Assembly (NCBI GenBank): GCA_002869145.1 | Contig: PKTM01000011.1 | Location: 262,236-326,235, forward strand | Direction of reading: 5' to 3' | Origin: Denitrovibrio sp. | GTDB lineage: Bacteria; Chrysiogenota; Deferribacteres; Deferribacterales; Geovibrionaceae | DNA length: 64,000 bases | Shown here: in pieces, positions 17,223 to 26,676 of the stretch | Layout: each line of letters opens with the position of its first letter | How positions within the stretch are numbered: position 1 is the first letter of the stretch | The notes under the pieces: model-generated | Databases searched by the model: none | Told to the model about the DNA's origin: nothing | The model's input: the letters and a program-made list of their open reading frames with translations, nothing else | Made by a program: the position numbers and the translations under genes

Positions 17223-20200
17223 TTATTGCCAGTCTTTAAGGAACTGGCGGAACTCTTCCAGAGGCATGGGTTTGCCGAAAAAATATCCCTGAACAATATT
17301 GCACCCCATCTGCTTCAGAAGCTCCACCTGAGCTTCAGTCTCAGCGCCCTCTGCCACAACGCTTATGCCAAGGCTTTTCGCCATAAGTATAACCGAAGAT
17401 ACTATGGATTCGTTCTCAGCATCGCTGTCAATATAGTCTACAAAACTTTTATCTATCTTCAATGTGCTGATAGGCATCTTTTTAAGGTAGCTTATAGAGC
17501 TGTACCCTGTTCCGAAATCATCTATGGCGAATTTGAGATTCATTTTACTCATCTCATTCATTACATAAGATATTTTGTTAAGATCTTCGGTGAATATGTT
17601 CTCTGTAATTTCAAATTCAAAGTATTTGCCGTTAAGTCCGTTTTCCTCAAGAGTCTTACTTACAATACTTATAATATCTTTTTTCATAAACTGTCTGATG
17701 CTAAGGTTAACAGCAATTTTTAGATTATTAAAACCCTCGCTGTGAAGCAAGACAGTATCTTTTATGGACTGCTCCATAACCCATTGCCCAATAGGAAGAA
17801 TAAGGCCGTTCTCCTCTGCTAAAGGGATAAATGTGGAAGGCGGAACATTTCCCAGCTCAGGATTATTCCACCTGAGAAGTGCTTCCATCCCCATTACCTG
17901 CATATCAGCCAGATCAATCTTCGGCTGATAAAAGACAGTAAATTCTTCGTTTTGAATGGCTCTGTTCAGTTTTGATTCCAGCAGAAGTCTGTTCTTCAGT
18001 GCGCTGTCCATCCCTGCGGTATAGGTCTGGATGTTGTTTCGTCCTTTCTGCTTTGCCTGATACATGGCTATTTCAGCGTTTTTTATCAACTCGGAGGCGC
18101 TTCTTCCGTTTTCAGGGTAGTGGCAAAGTCCAGCGCTCATATGTATAAAAAGTTCATAGTCCTGAAGAATAATAGGTCTGTAAACGCTGTCAATCAGTCT
18201 TTTTGACTTATGAGCTGCATCCTCTTTATTTTTAAGCTCGGTGAACAGAACAGCAAACTCATCTCCGCTGAGTCTGGCACAGAAAGAGGTTGGTTTAAGC
18301 CTATTTTTAATGCGTTCTGCTATGATCTCAAGCACTCTGTCCCCAGTGGCGTGACCTAATGTGTCGTTCAGGTTTTTGAAATTATCTATATCCAGAAAAA
18401 GTATAGCGGTATGGGAGTATCCGTCGTTTTCCTCTATGGTCTCTTGTAGCTTTGACATGAAAAAATTTCTATTCGGAAGTCCAGTGAGGTTGTCGTGGGT
18501 CGCCTGATATTTTATGCGGTCTTCATATGTTTTTCGCTCGGTGATGTCGTGTGAGGAGGTAGTGAAATTTATAAGCTTACCCTCACTGTTTTTTATACCT
18601 GAAATGGTCATTATTACCGGAGTGAACTTGCCGGATTTGCTCTTCATCCAGAGCTCGCCGCTCCAGTGACTGTCTTTGATGAGATTTCTGATTATACTAG
18701 CATAAAATTCATCCGAGTGTTTTTCACAGCGAAACATATTAGCATTCTGCCCCAAAAGCTCATTTGCATTATAGCCCGTCATATTTATAAATGCCGAGTT
18801 ACATGAGACAATGTAGCCGGATGGGTCTATTATAGTCATTCCGTCATGGGCGTTTTCGAAGACTTTCGATGCAAGCTCCATCTCCTGTTCTGCTTTTTTC
18901 CGCTTAGTAATGTCAACTCCCTGAAGTATTGTCCCTGAGTATTGCGAGTCGGTAAAAACATCTGTGATATTCCAGAGTATATAACGTTCTTCCCCTGTTT
19001 TGTTATTTGTAATAGTAGACTCAAACCGCGAAGACTTGTAAGTTGATGCCACTGGTACAGTAAGCTGAGGGAAAAGAGAGTAGATGCTGCTGATATGTTT
19101 ACCTGTGACATCTTCCGATGAAAGCCCAGACAGTTTTTCCAGTGCATAGTTGAAAATACTTATATTGCCGTTTTTATCCCAAACAGAGATGGGGGCATAA
19201 GCGCTGTTTATAAGATTTTTCAGATATGCCTGTGTTTCAGACAGGTCTTCATTTACCGTGGATATGTGGTTTGCCAGAAGGTTAAACTCAAATATAACTG
19301 AGTCTTTGTAAATGCTGAAAGTTTCACCGGAAAGAACATCTTTTGTGTAGTCTACAAGTCTGTAAAGCGACTTTACTGTTGTCAGGTTTACTATATAGCC
19401 AAGCAGTATGGAGGTAGCTAAAACAAGGAATATTGTCAGGTATGCCATTATGCGGTACTGCCTGCTTACGTTGGAGATAAATGATTCCGGCATGCTCTGG
19501 TAAAATTTCAAGGTTATGCTGTTTCCTTTAAGAGTGATATCTGAACAGTCCAGGAGATGGTCATTGTTGAAAATGACCTTAGTTTGGTTGTAGCAGCTTT
19601 TGATTACCTCGTTCTTATCCCTTTTTATATTTCCGGTTATGACGGAATCGCCATAAATGATGGCCGCTTCGCTTATGGACGCAGTCTCTAGAATCTCATT
19701 CAAAAGTTCGTCTGAATTGTTCAGTATGGTTCCGATGTAGAAGTATCCCGCCAGTTCACCTGTTGTCTGGCTTACCCCTTTAGCAGCACCGGTGAGTGCC
19801 AGAAGAGTTCCTTTGCTAGATTCGGACTGAATTAGACTCACGTCTTGGTTCAGAAAGATGTTGTTTGCTACCATATATTTTTTTATATAACTGGTGTCAA
19901 AAAACGGTGAGCTTGCATCAAAGAGATAGTTCCCATCCACTGAGCGAAAGAAGAAGATGTCTATGTTGTCGGCAAAGGATTTATCGTATAGGTTCAGCAC
20001 TTCACTTTCAAAAGAGTTGATATCGCCATTAAGCAGAAGATCAGTTTTTTGAGAAAAGATATACTGCATGTCGTGTACTGCGTTAGCTAAGATTGCTGCC
20101 TTTTTTTCTAATATCATCTGGGCAATTCGGCTGTTAGCGCTGGTAAGCTCTTCTGATTTATCCAGAAATTCATTTTTGACAAACTTGTCACCCACCAGAT

Positions 20201-20246
20201 ACATAGTTATGGATAAGATGAGTGCCATTATGACTATTGCAGACAT
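17223..20246 (-). CDS. LuxQ-like membrane sensor with PAS-PAS-GGDEF-EAL output
   Basis: 1007 residues, inner membrane. TM1 about 1-20, periplasmic domain 21-265, TM2 266-287, helical linker, PAS about 345-450 and 460-570, GGDEF about 580-740, EAL about 755-1000. The periplasmic part (DNIDIFFFRSVDG, later GELAGYFYIGTILNN) resembles the LuxQ periplasmic domain. GGDEF reads RLSGDEF (residues about 660-664), close to functional, with no RxxD inhibitory site. The EAL part has EALLRW, EITE, DDFGTGYSS, KIDKSF and VVAEGAET, so phosphodiesterase activity is likely. ATG 20246 lies 35 bases after the luxP-like stop; it leaves a short N-terminal tail before TM1 and has only a weak ribosome site. The frame is open further upstream but has no ATG, GTG or TTG. 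Its partner is the LuxP-type protein just upstream. Confidence 0.88.
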   Translation of the reverse strand: MSAIVIMALILSITMYLVGDKFVKNEFLDKSEELTSANSRIAQMILEKKAAILANAVHDMQYIFSQKTDLLLNGDINSFESEVLNLYDKSFADNIDIFFFRSVDGNYLFDASSPFFDTSYIKKYMVANNIFLNQDVSLIQSESSKGTLLALTGAAKGVSQTTGELAGYFYIGTILNNSDELLNEILETASISEAAIIYGDSVITGNIKRDKNEVIKSCYNQTKVIFNNDHLLDCSDITLKGNSITLKFYQSMPESFISNVSRQYRIMAYLTIFLVLATSILLGYIVNLTTVKSLYRLVDYTKDVLSGETFSIYKDSVIFEFNLLANHISTVNEDLSETQAYLKNLINSAYAPISVWDKNGNISIFNYALEKLSGLSSEDVTGKHISSIYSLFPQLTVPVASTYKSSRFESTITNNKTGEERYILWNITDVFTDSQYSGTILQGVDITKRKKAEQEMELASKVFENAHDGMTIIDPSGYIVSCNSAFINMTGYNANELLGQNANMFRCEKHSDEFYASIIRNLIKDSHWSGELWMKSKSGKFTPVIMTISGIKNSEGKLINFTTSSHDITERKTYEDRIKYQATHDNLTGLPNRNFFMSKLQETIEENDGYSHTAILFLDIDNFKNLNDTLGHATGDRVLEIIAERIKNRLKPTSFCARLSGDEFAVLFTELKNKEDAAHKSKRLIDSVYRPIILQDYELFIHMSAGLCHYPENGRSASELIKNAEIAMYQAKQKGRNNIQTYTAGMDSALKNRLLLESKLNRAIQNEEFTVFYQPKIDLADMQVMGMEALLRWNNPELGNVPPSTFIPLAEENGLILPIGQWVMEQSIKDTVLLHSEGFNNLKIAVNLSIRQFMKKDIISIVSKTLEENGLNGKYFEFEITENIFTEDLNKISYVMNEMSKMNLKFAIDDFGTGYSSISYLKKMPISTLKIDKSFVDYIDSDAENESIVSSVILMAKSLGISVVAEGAETEAQVELLKQMGCNIVQGYFFGKPMPLEEFRQFLKDWQ

Positions 20247-20281
20247 GAAAATGGTGTAAAGTCTAAATCCCTTTCCCGAGG

Positions 20282-21397
20282 TTATCTTCCAGAATATCTT
20301 AGTGCCCTCTCTGTAAGTCTATTTATTATATCAGGGTTCATATCACTTGTAATGGTAGCAAATTCGCCGCTGAAAATCCTTGGAGTTTTATCAGTTTCGC
20401 CAATCATGTCCATTTTTATTGCTTCAGCAATGGCAACACCGCTGTCATCGGTCATCCTCATAATGGTGAAGTCAAGTTTACCGATTTTTATAAGCTCAAG
20501 CTCCTGTTTTGCTCCGCCCCATCCGTTTAAAGCAATTTCACCGGTGAGACCGGCATCTTCCAGAGCTTTTGCAGCACCTATGGCAATATCGGTAGAGCAC
20601 GCGTATATAAAAGAGAATTTGTCACCGCGTTTTAGAGATTTCATCACAGAATCGTAAGCCTTTTCTGAACTGAAATTTGTGTAAAACTTTGCCACAGGGC
20701 TAAGTCCTTTGGAGAGTGCGTAAAGCTCAAAGCCTTTCCCCCGCTGTTCGCTGACAGTGCCGTTTGACCCGTAAAGCATAAGATATGATGCACCATCCGG
20801 AAAAAGGCTGCTGTATTTCTCAGCTATCATCCGTGCGCCTTGCAGGTGATCAAACCCAACATACATGAATGGGGGAGTGTCTTCCCATCTTTCGAACGGT
20901 GTAGTCAGATTTTGTATGAAGACTTTAGGTTTTCCGCTGGCGAGGGTTGCTGTTATCAGCCTTTTGATGTTTTCATTATCTACCGACACCGCCACATAAT
21001 CCACATCGCTCTTCAAAACTTCTGAAAGCTGTAAAGCCTGTCTTCTGAAATTGCCTGAAGGTTTGCTGAAATATGTAAGGATTTCGTGCGGAATGTTTAG
21101 TTCATCAAGCCTTTTTGACATTGCCTTTACACTGCTGCGCCAGTAGTCGGATTTTTGTATTCCGGGATAAATAGCTGCAACTTTAACAGTTTTTGATGGC
21201 CGCTCTTGTATTGGGGATGCAGGGGATGAGACAATTTCTTTAAAACTATTCATAAGTCCGCTTTCAGAAGGGTGTCCTGAAATAAAAAGGTCTATAGGGA
21301 TATATTTATCATTTTCGGCGCTGAAAACCGGCATGAATGAAAATAATAAAAAAACTAAAACAGTAAAAATTTTTTCAACAGGCAGCAGATATTTCAT
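20282..21397 (-). CDS. luxP: LuxP-type periplasmic autoinducer-2 binding protein
   Basis: 371 residues with a signal peptide (about 1-26, ending PVFSA). It is a type I periplasmic binding protein strongly like Vibrio LuxP: KSDYWR, IQNLTTPFERW, YVGFDHLQGAR, IYACSTDIAIGAAKALE, NGWGGA and MRMTDDSG. Residues matching the recalled AI-2 contacts of V. harveyi LuxP are all present: Gln81, Ser83, Trp86, Asn163, Arg219, Ser268, Thr269, Asp270, Trp293, Arg314, at a near-constant offset of three to four. The gene for a membrane sensor with a LuxQ-like periplasmic domain follows after 35 bases. No luxS is in the window, so the source of AI-2 (self or foreign) is open. A ribose-type sugar-binding protein is the alternative, but the residue match argues for AI-2. 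Confidence 0.9.
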   Translation of the reverse strand: MKYLLPVEKIFTVLVFLLFSFMPVFSAENDKYIPIDLFISGHPSESGLMNSFKEIVSSPASPIQERPSKTVKVAAIYPGIQKSDYWRSSVKAMSKRLDELNIPHEILTYFSKPSGNFRRQALQLSEVLKSDVDYVAVSVDNENIKRLITATLASGKPKVFIQNLTTPFERWEDTPPFMYVGFDHLQGARMIAEKYSSLFPDGASYLMLYGSNGTVSEQRGKGFELYALSKGLSPVAKFYTNFSSEKAYDSVMKSLKRGDKFSFIYACSTDIAIGAAKALEDAGLTGEIALNGWGGAKQELELIKIGKLDFTIMRMTDDSGVAIAEAIKMDMIGETDKTPRIFSGEFATITSDMNPDIINRLTERALRYSGR

Positions 21398-21435
21398 TAT
21401 TAGACTATATCATAAAACTTTGCTAAAACTTTTTT

Positions 21436-22533
21436 TTAAAAGTCTTTTACTTTGTAATTGCCTCTGGAAAAGAACACCGCATAAAGAAAAAGCATATATA
21501 TGGCTATTGTAAAGAGGGCGGCGTAAGGGTTGAAAACTGAAAATGGCGCAAGCACTCCAACTATTAGCCAGTGCAGAAATATTGCCGGGCCAGAGTGTAG
21601 CATTATAGGAAAATCTCTGAACCTGCATATAACTGCAAGCCCGCTTATGTTCCAGCCGTAAAGTGCAAGTGTCCTGTGGTAAAGCATTGTCAGATCTTTA
21701 TAAAAAGGATCTGTATAGCCCGAAGCGTATATTAAAATATATGCAACACCAGAGATGGACGTCATGAGCAGAAATATTATGCCTGATGTGAGATACGCCT
21801 TTTGCTGTTCTTTGATCCCAAGTTTTATGTATAGAAAAAGCACACATGAGACGGCAAAAAAAAGTATGAGCGATATTACAAGCTCAAGATATATAGCTTC
21901 AAAAAGTATAAAAGCAAAAAAGATGATAACTCCCATAGTTATTGTCCAGAAGCATATTACCTTCAGGTTACGGTAAAAATTGCTCCCCGCCTTGTGCATG
22001 GTTGTGAACATTACGCTTAAGGATATAAGTGAAACGGGGAAGGAGAACCCAAGAAAAAAAGTGTTTAGTGTAAGTTTTTCCGATTGAATAAAAATGTAGT
22101 ATTCCTGATTTATTATAGCGATGATAGATATAAGAAGCCCTGTGGATAGGCAAAGCAGAGATGCATGGTGAAATTTCTGTGCTGTTGTCACTTTTCTGGT
22201 GAAGAAGTCTTTAGGGAAGAAGTCGAACTTCATGTTTCTCACAGATTCTACAATAAAAAATAGAACTAGCGACACAGCTATAGCCGCAGCGTAATACTCA
22301 AAAAAAGCTAGAAATGCATATACAAAAGAGAGTGTGAGAAAAAGATATAGGCGCTTGGTCATTCGCCCTTTATCCATGGTGAAATAAAGTATTATGGTTC
22401 CGCCGGTGCACAGGTTAAAAAGAAAAATGTGCAGTCTTTCAAAGTTGTATCCCTGAATGAAATGATGCATAAACCCGAATGAGAGAGCTATGGTCATTAT
22501 AATCATAAAAGTCAGACGCAGCCTTCCGCTCAT
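21436..22533 (-). CDS. Polytopic membrane protein of unknown function
   Basis: 365 residues with roughly ten hydrophobic segments spread over the whole length and short loops, an inner-membrane protein. No family motif was recognised. A few histidines near membrane ends (MHHFIQGY, QKFHHASLL) and an FHH/HH pattern hint at a possible metal or heme role, but this is weak. Its start overlaps the stop of the TIGR01777-type oxidoreductase by four bases (ATGA), so the two are translationally coupled and probably act together. The luxP-like gene begins 38 bases downstream. Confidence 0.8.
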   Translation of the reverse strand: MSGRLRLTFMIIMTIALSFGFMHHFIQGYNFERLHIFLFNLCTGGTIILYFTMDKGRMTKRLYLFLTLSFVYAFLAFFEYYAAAIAVSLVLFFIVESVRNMKFDFFPKDFFTRKVTTAQKFHHASLLCLSTGLLISIIAIINQEYYIFIQSEKLTLNTFFLGFSFPVSLISLSVMFTTMHKAGSNFYRNLKVICFWTITMGVIIFFAFILFEAIYLELVISLILFFAVSCVLFLYIKLGIKEQQKAYLTSGIIFLLMTSISGVAYILIYASGYTDPFYKDLTMLYHRTLALYGWNISGLAVICRFRDFPIMLHSGPAIFLHWLIVGVLAPFSVFNPYAALFTIAIYMLFLYAVFFSRGNYKVKDF

Positions 22534-23906
22534 TTTTTGCCCCCCAGAAGATGCGTAAGCGCATCGTCTAACATAGGATATCTGAAGCGGAAACCGCTTT
22601 CAAGAATCTTTTTCGGCTTTACGTTTGAGCCCGCTATAAGAACTTCTTCACCCATTTGTCCGTATTTAAGCCGGATAAGCCACTCGGGTATGCGGAAAAA
22701 ACAAGGTCGTTTAAGGATGCGTGCAATATTATAGGAAAACTCTTTCATCCTCACAGGGTGCGGGGCTGTAAGATTTATCGCTCCATCCAGAGATTCTGTT
22801 TCTATTATGTGGGTGATAGCGTATAGAACATCATCTATCCCTATCCAGCTTAGGTACTGATTACCACTGCCCAGAACCATCCCTATTCCCAGCTTAAAAG
22901 GAGTCAGCATTCGCTCCAGTGCACCGCCTGCCGGACTAAGCGCAACGCCTATGCGCAGATGGACAACACGCATTCCTCTCTCCTGAGCAGACTTAGTAGC
23001 CTTTTCACAGTGGTAGCAAACATTAGATATAAAGTTTGTGCCCGCAGGACTATCCTCTGTCAGTTCTTCATCCCCTCTGTCACCGTAATAGCCTATGGCT
23101 GATGCGCTTATGAATAGCTTTGGCGGATTTTCCATAGCCGCTATACTTTTAGCAAGCAGGCTGGTGCTTTTGGTTCTGCTGTCTACAATGGAGAGTTTCT
23201 TTTCGTTGCTCCAGTTCTCGTCCCCTATAGGCTCTCCGGCCAGATGTATTACAACATCTGCGTGTCCGAACATCTCCTCAATAGTGTCAGAGTTGGGGTT
23301 CCAGCAGATATCACCTACACATAGCTGTTTTTCATTGCGGATCAGGCGTATAACCTTATGCCCCTGAGTTTGCAGGTAAGGGATAAGCTCAGACCCCACA
23401 ACGCCGGTGGATCCGGATACAACTATTGTCTTTGGTTCTGGCTTGTATTCATTAAGTATCTCTATGTCGTTTTTAGAGACATTCTGCCTGTAGTTGAACA
23501 TCTTTTTCAGCTTGTTATGAACAAACCTTCCTGCTATCGGTTTTGCGACAGGGTGCAGCGGAAGTCTGTATTTTACGCTGTCTGTTATAGTAGTTGTGCC
23601 GTTTTCCTCTTCGAAATCGTTGGAGTGTTCCCAAAGCGAGAACGGACCGGAGTTTTGCCTGTCTTTAAAATGCTTGTCTTTGTAATACTCAATATGCTCC
23701 GCCTGCCATGGTATGCTGAAAAAACCAGTACCAACATTCAGGTTGCATTTGGCACCAACTTGTATCCCTTCGTCCTTTTCAAGCAGTTCCACCTTTTCCC
23801 AGGGTGGAGTAAGCCGTTGGAGCGCACCTTCTCTTTCGTGCCAACCGAAGGCTGTGTTTATGTCGGATTTAATTTCTGTTGTGCATCTGAAGTATGAGTG
23901 TTTCAT
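22530..23906 (-). CDS. TIGR01777-family NAD(P)-binding oxidoreductase with SRPBCC domain
   Basis: 458 residues, a fusion. Residues about 1-150 form an SRPBCC (START-like) ligand-binding domain, and residues about 155-455 an atypical short-chain dehydrogenase of the YfcH/TIGR01777 type. The latter has VSGSTGVVGSEL as nucleotide loop, VVIHLAGEPIGDENW, SASAIGYYGDRGDE and GIGMVLGSGNQYLSWIGIDD. This SRPBCC-plus-epimerase fusion is a known architecture whose substrate is unknown. First gene of a minus-strand run, overlapping the next gene by four bases. The 271-base gap to pta holds divergent promoters. Confidence 0.88.
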   Translation of the reverse strand: MKHSYFRCTTEIKSDINTAFGWHEREGALQRLTPPWEKVELLEKDEGIQVGAKCNLNVGTGFFSIPWQAEHIEYYKDKHFKDRQNSGPFSLWEHSNDFEEENGTTTITDSVKYRLPLHPVAKPIAGRFVHNKLKKMFNYRQNVSKNDIEILNEYKPEPKTIVVSGSTGVVGSELIPYLQTQGHKVIRLIRNEKQLCVGDICWNPNSDTIEEMFGHADVVIHLAGEPIGDENWSNEKKLSIVDSRTKSTSLLAKSIAAMENPPKLFISASAIGYYGDRGDEELTEDSPAGTNFISNVCYHCEKATKSAQERGMRVVHLRIGVALSPAGGALERMLTPFKLGIGMVLGSGNQYLSWIGIDDVLYAITHIIETESLDGAINLTAPHPVRMKEFSYNIARILKRPCFFRIPEWLIRLKYGQMGEEVLIAGSNVKPKKILESGFRFRYPMLDDALTHLLGGKK

Positions 23907-24120
23907 ATAAAAGACATTTTATATCTAAAAAAGGCTCAAGGCAACTTGCAATCTTTATGTCTTCCTGCTATTAATGTATGATATCCGTAATAAAAAGATG
24001 TTTTATAAGGGTTTATCCTCAATAAAGTTCGCTTGATAAAGGTTTCAGGTACCTTTGTATTATGAAAAGGCAATACGGAAGTATATTTTATGCTGGTAAT
24101 AAAAATCTCAATCTTTTGCA

Positions 24121-24149
24121 TTGAGTTTTTTGATGATAAAATGTAAAAC
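24121..24149 (+). promoter_or_regulatory. Candidate promoter of pta
   Basis: TTGAGT (24121-24126), 17-base spacer, TAAAAC (24144-24149), 28 bases before the pta start. Each box matches four of six consensus bases. The rest of the 23907-24177 gap is AT-rich and shows no gene. Confidence 0.3.
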
Positions 24150-24177
24150 TTTATACATATTGAATCGGAGGTAAGAC

Positions 24178-25167
24178 ATGTCATTAATGGATAAGTTCTG
24201 GAGCTTGGCTAAGTCCAGACAGAAGACTATTGTACTCCCGGAAGGTGAGGATGAAAGGTCTATTGACGCAGCCAATGCTATTGCAGAAAATGGACTTTGC
24301 AAAGTAATCCTTCTCGGTGATGAAGCCGAAATCAGAAAAACATTTAAATCTAAAGGGTATGAGGTTAGGTGCGACATCATCGAACCTGCGAAAAGTATCT
24401 ACTACGAAGATTTTTCAAATACATACTACGAAAGCAGAAAAGCAAAAGGTATGCAGCTGGAAGAGGCACAGGAAGCTATGAAAGATGTGCTTTATTTCGG
24501 CTCTATGCTTGTGCAGAAAGGTATAGCTGATGGTGCTGTTACAGGCGCTTGCCATACCACAGGTGACGTTTTGCGTGCTGCTATAAGAGTTATCGGAACT
24601 AAAAAAGGGATGAGAACAGTATCAAGCTGCTTTATTATGGTTACTCCAAAGTCAGAATTTGGTGCAGACGGCGCTGTTATTTTTGCTGATTGCGCTGTAA
24701 ACCCTAACCCTGACGCTAAAACTCTCGGAGAGATAGCTGTGGCTACTGCCGCAAGCTGCAAGTCTTTTCTGGAAGTTGAACCGAAGGTAGCTATGCTCTC
24801 TTTTTCCACAAAGGGATCTGCCGAACACGATGATGTTACAAAGGTGAGGGAAGCTATGGCTGTTGCCAAAGAGCTTGACCCTTCACTCTCTATAGATGGC
24901 GAACTGCAGGCTGATGCCGCGCTGCTTGAAGCAGTTGGCGCAAAAAAAGCACCCGGCAGTGATGTTGCAGGAAAGGCCAACGTTCTTGTATTTCCTACGC
25001 TTGATGCCGGCAACATCGGCTACAAGCTGGTGGAGAGAATAGCGGGAGCTGAGGCTATAGGTCCAGTTATCCAGGGTCTTGCTAAACCTGTGAACTACCT
25101 TTCAAGAGGTTGCAAGTACATGGATATAGTTAATGTTGCAGCTATCACTGCTGTACAGGCAGATTAA
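24178..25167 (+). CDS. pta: Phosphate acetyltransferase
   Basis: Interconverts acetyl-CoA and acetyl-phosphate, 329 residues, the short catalytic-only form (no N-terminal regulatory domain). Family blocks: [103 protein letters not shown] lies before the ATG. It is followed after 122 bases by ackA on the same strand, giving the acetate production or assimilation pair; the gap holds a palindromic repeat. Confidence 0.97.
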   Translation: MSLMDKFWSLAKSRQKTIVLPEGEDERSIDAANAIAENGLCKVILLGDEAEIRKTFKSKGYEVRCDIIEPAKSIYYEDFSNTYYESRKAKGMQLEEAQEAMKDVLYFGSMLVQKGIADGAVTGACHTTGDVLRAAIRVIGTKKGMRTVSSCFIMVTPKSEFGADGAVIFADCAVNPNPDAKTLGEIAVATAASCKSFLEVEPKVAMLSFSTKGSAEHDDVTKVREAMAVAKELDPSLSIDGELQADAALLEAVGAKKAPGSDVAGKANVLVFPTLDAGNIGYKLVERIAGAEAIGPVIQGLAKPVNYLSRGCKYMDIVNVAAITAVQAD

Positions 25168-25191
25168 GGAGTAATCAAAGATTTATCTTAT

Positions 25192-25267
25192 TTCCATGGA
25201 TGGAATTCGCCGTGCGTAGCGAAGAGCATTTAGGTGCTCGCGAGCGGCTATAAAATTTTCCATGGAG
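25192..25267. repeat. Palindromic intergenic element between pta and ackA
   Basis: Two TTTCCATGGA words (from 25191 and 25257) bound a 76-base imperfect palindrome. GCCG near 25209 faces CGGC near 25244, and the centre is GAGCA (25224-25228) with TGCTC (25235-25239) around a TTTAGG loop. It has the look of a REP- or MITE-like unit carried in the pta-ackA message. No T run follows, so it is not a terminator. Confidence 0.6.
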
Positions 25268-25289
25268 GGTAAAATTTTAAGGAGTTATC

Positions 25290-26540
25290 ATGGTTATATT
25301 AGCACTGAACTGCGGAAGTTCATCTGTAAAATATCAGCTTTACGACTGGGAAAAAAAGCAGGTTGTAGCAAAAGGTGTTGTGGAGAGAATAGGCATAGGT
25401 GATTCGTTCATTATCCACGAGCCGGAAGGTAAAGATAATCACAGAGAAGAGTACGAGTGCCACGACCACTCCACAGCTATAAGCCTTATTGTAAAAACAC
25501 TTACAAAAGGTGACGGAGCTGTTGTTGAGAGTATGGATGCTATATCTGCTGTTGGACACAGAGTTGTCCATGGCGGTGATAAGTTTGCAAGCTCAGTTCT
25601 TCTAAACGATGAAGTAATAAAGACAATAGAGGATGTTCAGCACCTCGCACCTCTGCATAACCCGCCTAACCTTGCTGGTATTAAAGCTGCGCAGGAAGTT
25701 ATGCCGAATATTCCGCATGTTGCAATATTTGACACAGCTTTCCATCAGACAATGCCTGCTTACGCATACACATACCCTGTTCCATATGAATGGTATGAGG
25801 AATACGGGGTAAGGCGCTACGGATTTCACGGAACAAGCCACCTGTACGTTTCAAAACGCGCTGCGGCTATGCTTGGTAAAGATGCAAAAGACTGCAATAT
25901 AATTACAATGCACATAGGTAACGGTGTTTCCCACACTGCAATCAAAAATGGTGTTTCAGTAGATACATCAATGGGTTTAACCCCTCTTGAAGGCGCGATG
26001 ATGGGAACAAGATGTGGAGATATCGACCCGGCTATCCCGCTTTTCATGCAGCAGCAGCTGGATGTTGATGCGAAAACAATGGACAACATCCTGAATAAAA
26101 AATCAGGAGTACTCGGCATCACAGGCAGATATACAGACAGGCGTGACGTGCTCACATGTGATGATTCAGATTACAAACACCGCTGTTCACTGGCTGTAGA
26201 GACTGAGGCTTACAGGCTTCGTAAATACATAGGCTCCTACTATGCAGTTCTCGGCCGTGTTGATGCGATAGTTTTTACTGCCGGAGTGGGTGAAAATGCT
26301 GGTGTTATACGCCAGATGGCTCTCGAAGGTCTTGAAAATATGGGTATAGTTGTTGATAGAGATAAAAACCTTGGTACTTTCTCTAAACATGGCGAAACAG
26401 AGATATCTACACCTGAATCAAAGGTGAAGGTATATGTTATACCTACTAACGAAGAGCTTGTGTTTGTTGAGGATGTTATCGCGATTCTTAACGACAGCTA
26501 CAAACCTCACACCGAGCACCCTTACTCATTTTTAAAATAA
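25290..26540 (+). CDS. ackA: Acetate kinase
   Basis: Acetyl-phosphate plus ADP to acetate plus ATP, reversible, cytoplasmic, 416 residues. ASKHA-fold signatures are present: VILALNCGSSSVKYQL at the N-terminus, VGHRVVHGG, FDTAFHQTMP, YGFHGTSHLYVS, HIGNGVSH and FTAGVGENAGVIR. AAGGAG seven bases before ATG gives strong initiation. It pairs with pta upstream and ends in a strong terminator. Confidence 0.98.
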   Translation: MVILALNCGSSSVKYQLYDWEKKQVVAKGVVERIGIGDSFIIHEPEGKDNHREEYECHDHSTAISLIVKTLTKGDGAVVESMDAISAVGHRVVHGGDKFASSVLLNDEVIKTIEDVQHLAPLHNPPNLAGIKAAQEVMPNIPHVAIFDTAFHQTMPAYAYTYPVPYEWYEEYGVRRYGFHGTSHLYVSKRAAAMLGKDAKDCNIITMHIGNGVSHTAIKNGVSVDTSMGLTPLEGAMMGTRCGDIDPAIPLFMQQQLDVDAKTMDNILNKKSGVLGITGRYTDRRDVLTCDDSDYKHRCSLAVETEAYRLRKYIGSYYAVLGRVDAIVFTAGVGENAGVIRQMALEGLENMGIVVDRDKNLGTFSKHGETEISTPESKVKVYVIPTNEELVFVEDVIAILNDSYKPHTEHPYSFLK

Positions 26541-26570
26541 TTCTGAGTAAAACAATTTAAAGATAACATA

Positions 26571-26605
26571 GGGGACATGTACTATTACGTGTCCCCATTT
26601 TTTTT
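26571..26605 (+). terminator. Rho-independent terminator after ackA
   Basis: GGGGACATGT (26571-26580) pairs with ACGTGTCCCC (26587-26596), with one G-U pair and a six-base loop, followed by eight T at 26598-26605. Confidence 0.95.
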
Positions 26606-26620
26606 GACTGAAGTGCTTTA

Positions 26621-26649
26621 TTGCCTGTTATCTGATTAACTGATATTAT
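26621..26649 (+). promoter_or_regulatory. Promoter of ruvB-radA-fabI
   Basis: TTGCCT (26621-26626), 17-base spacer, TATTAT (26644-26649), directly after the ackA terminator and 28 bases before the preferred ruvB ATG. Confidence 0.65.
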
Positions 26650-26676
26650 AAAAGATAAATTATTATGGAAGGATTC

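Noticed and set aside
23358-23897. Long antisense reading frame of 179 codons opposite the SRPBCC-SDR gene
   Set aside because: Composition is that of a reversed coding strand; no start context and no family likeness. The minus-strand gene explains it.
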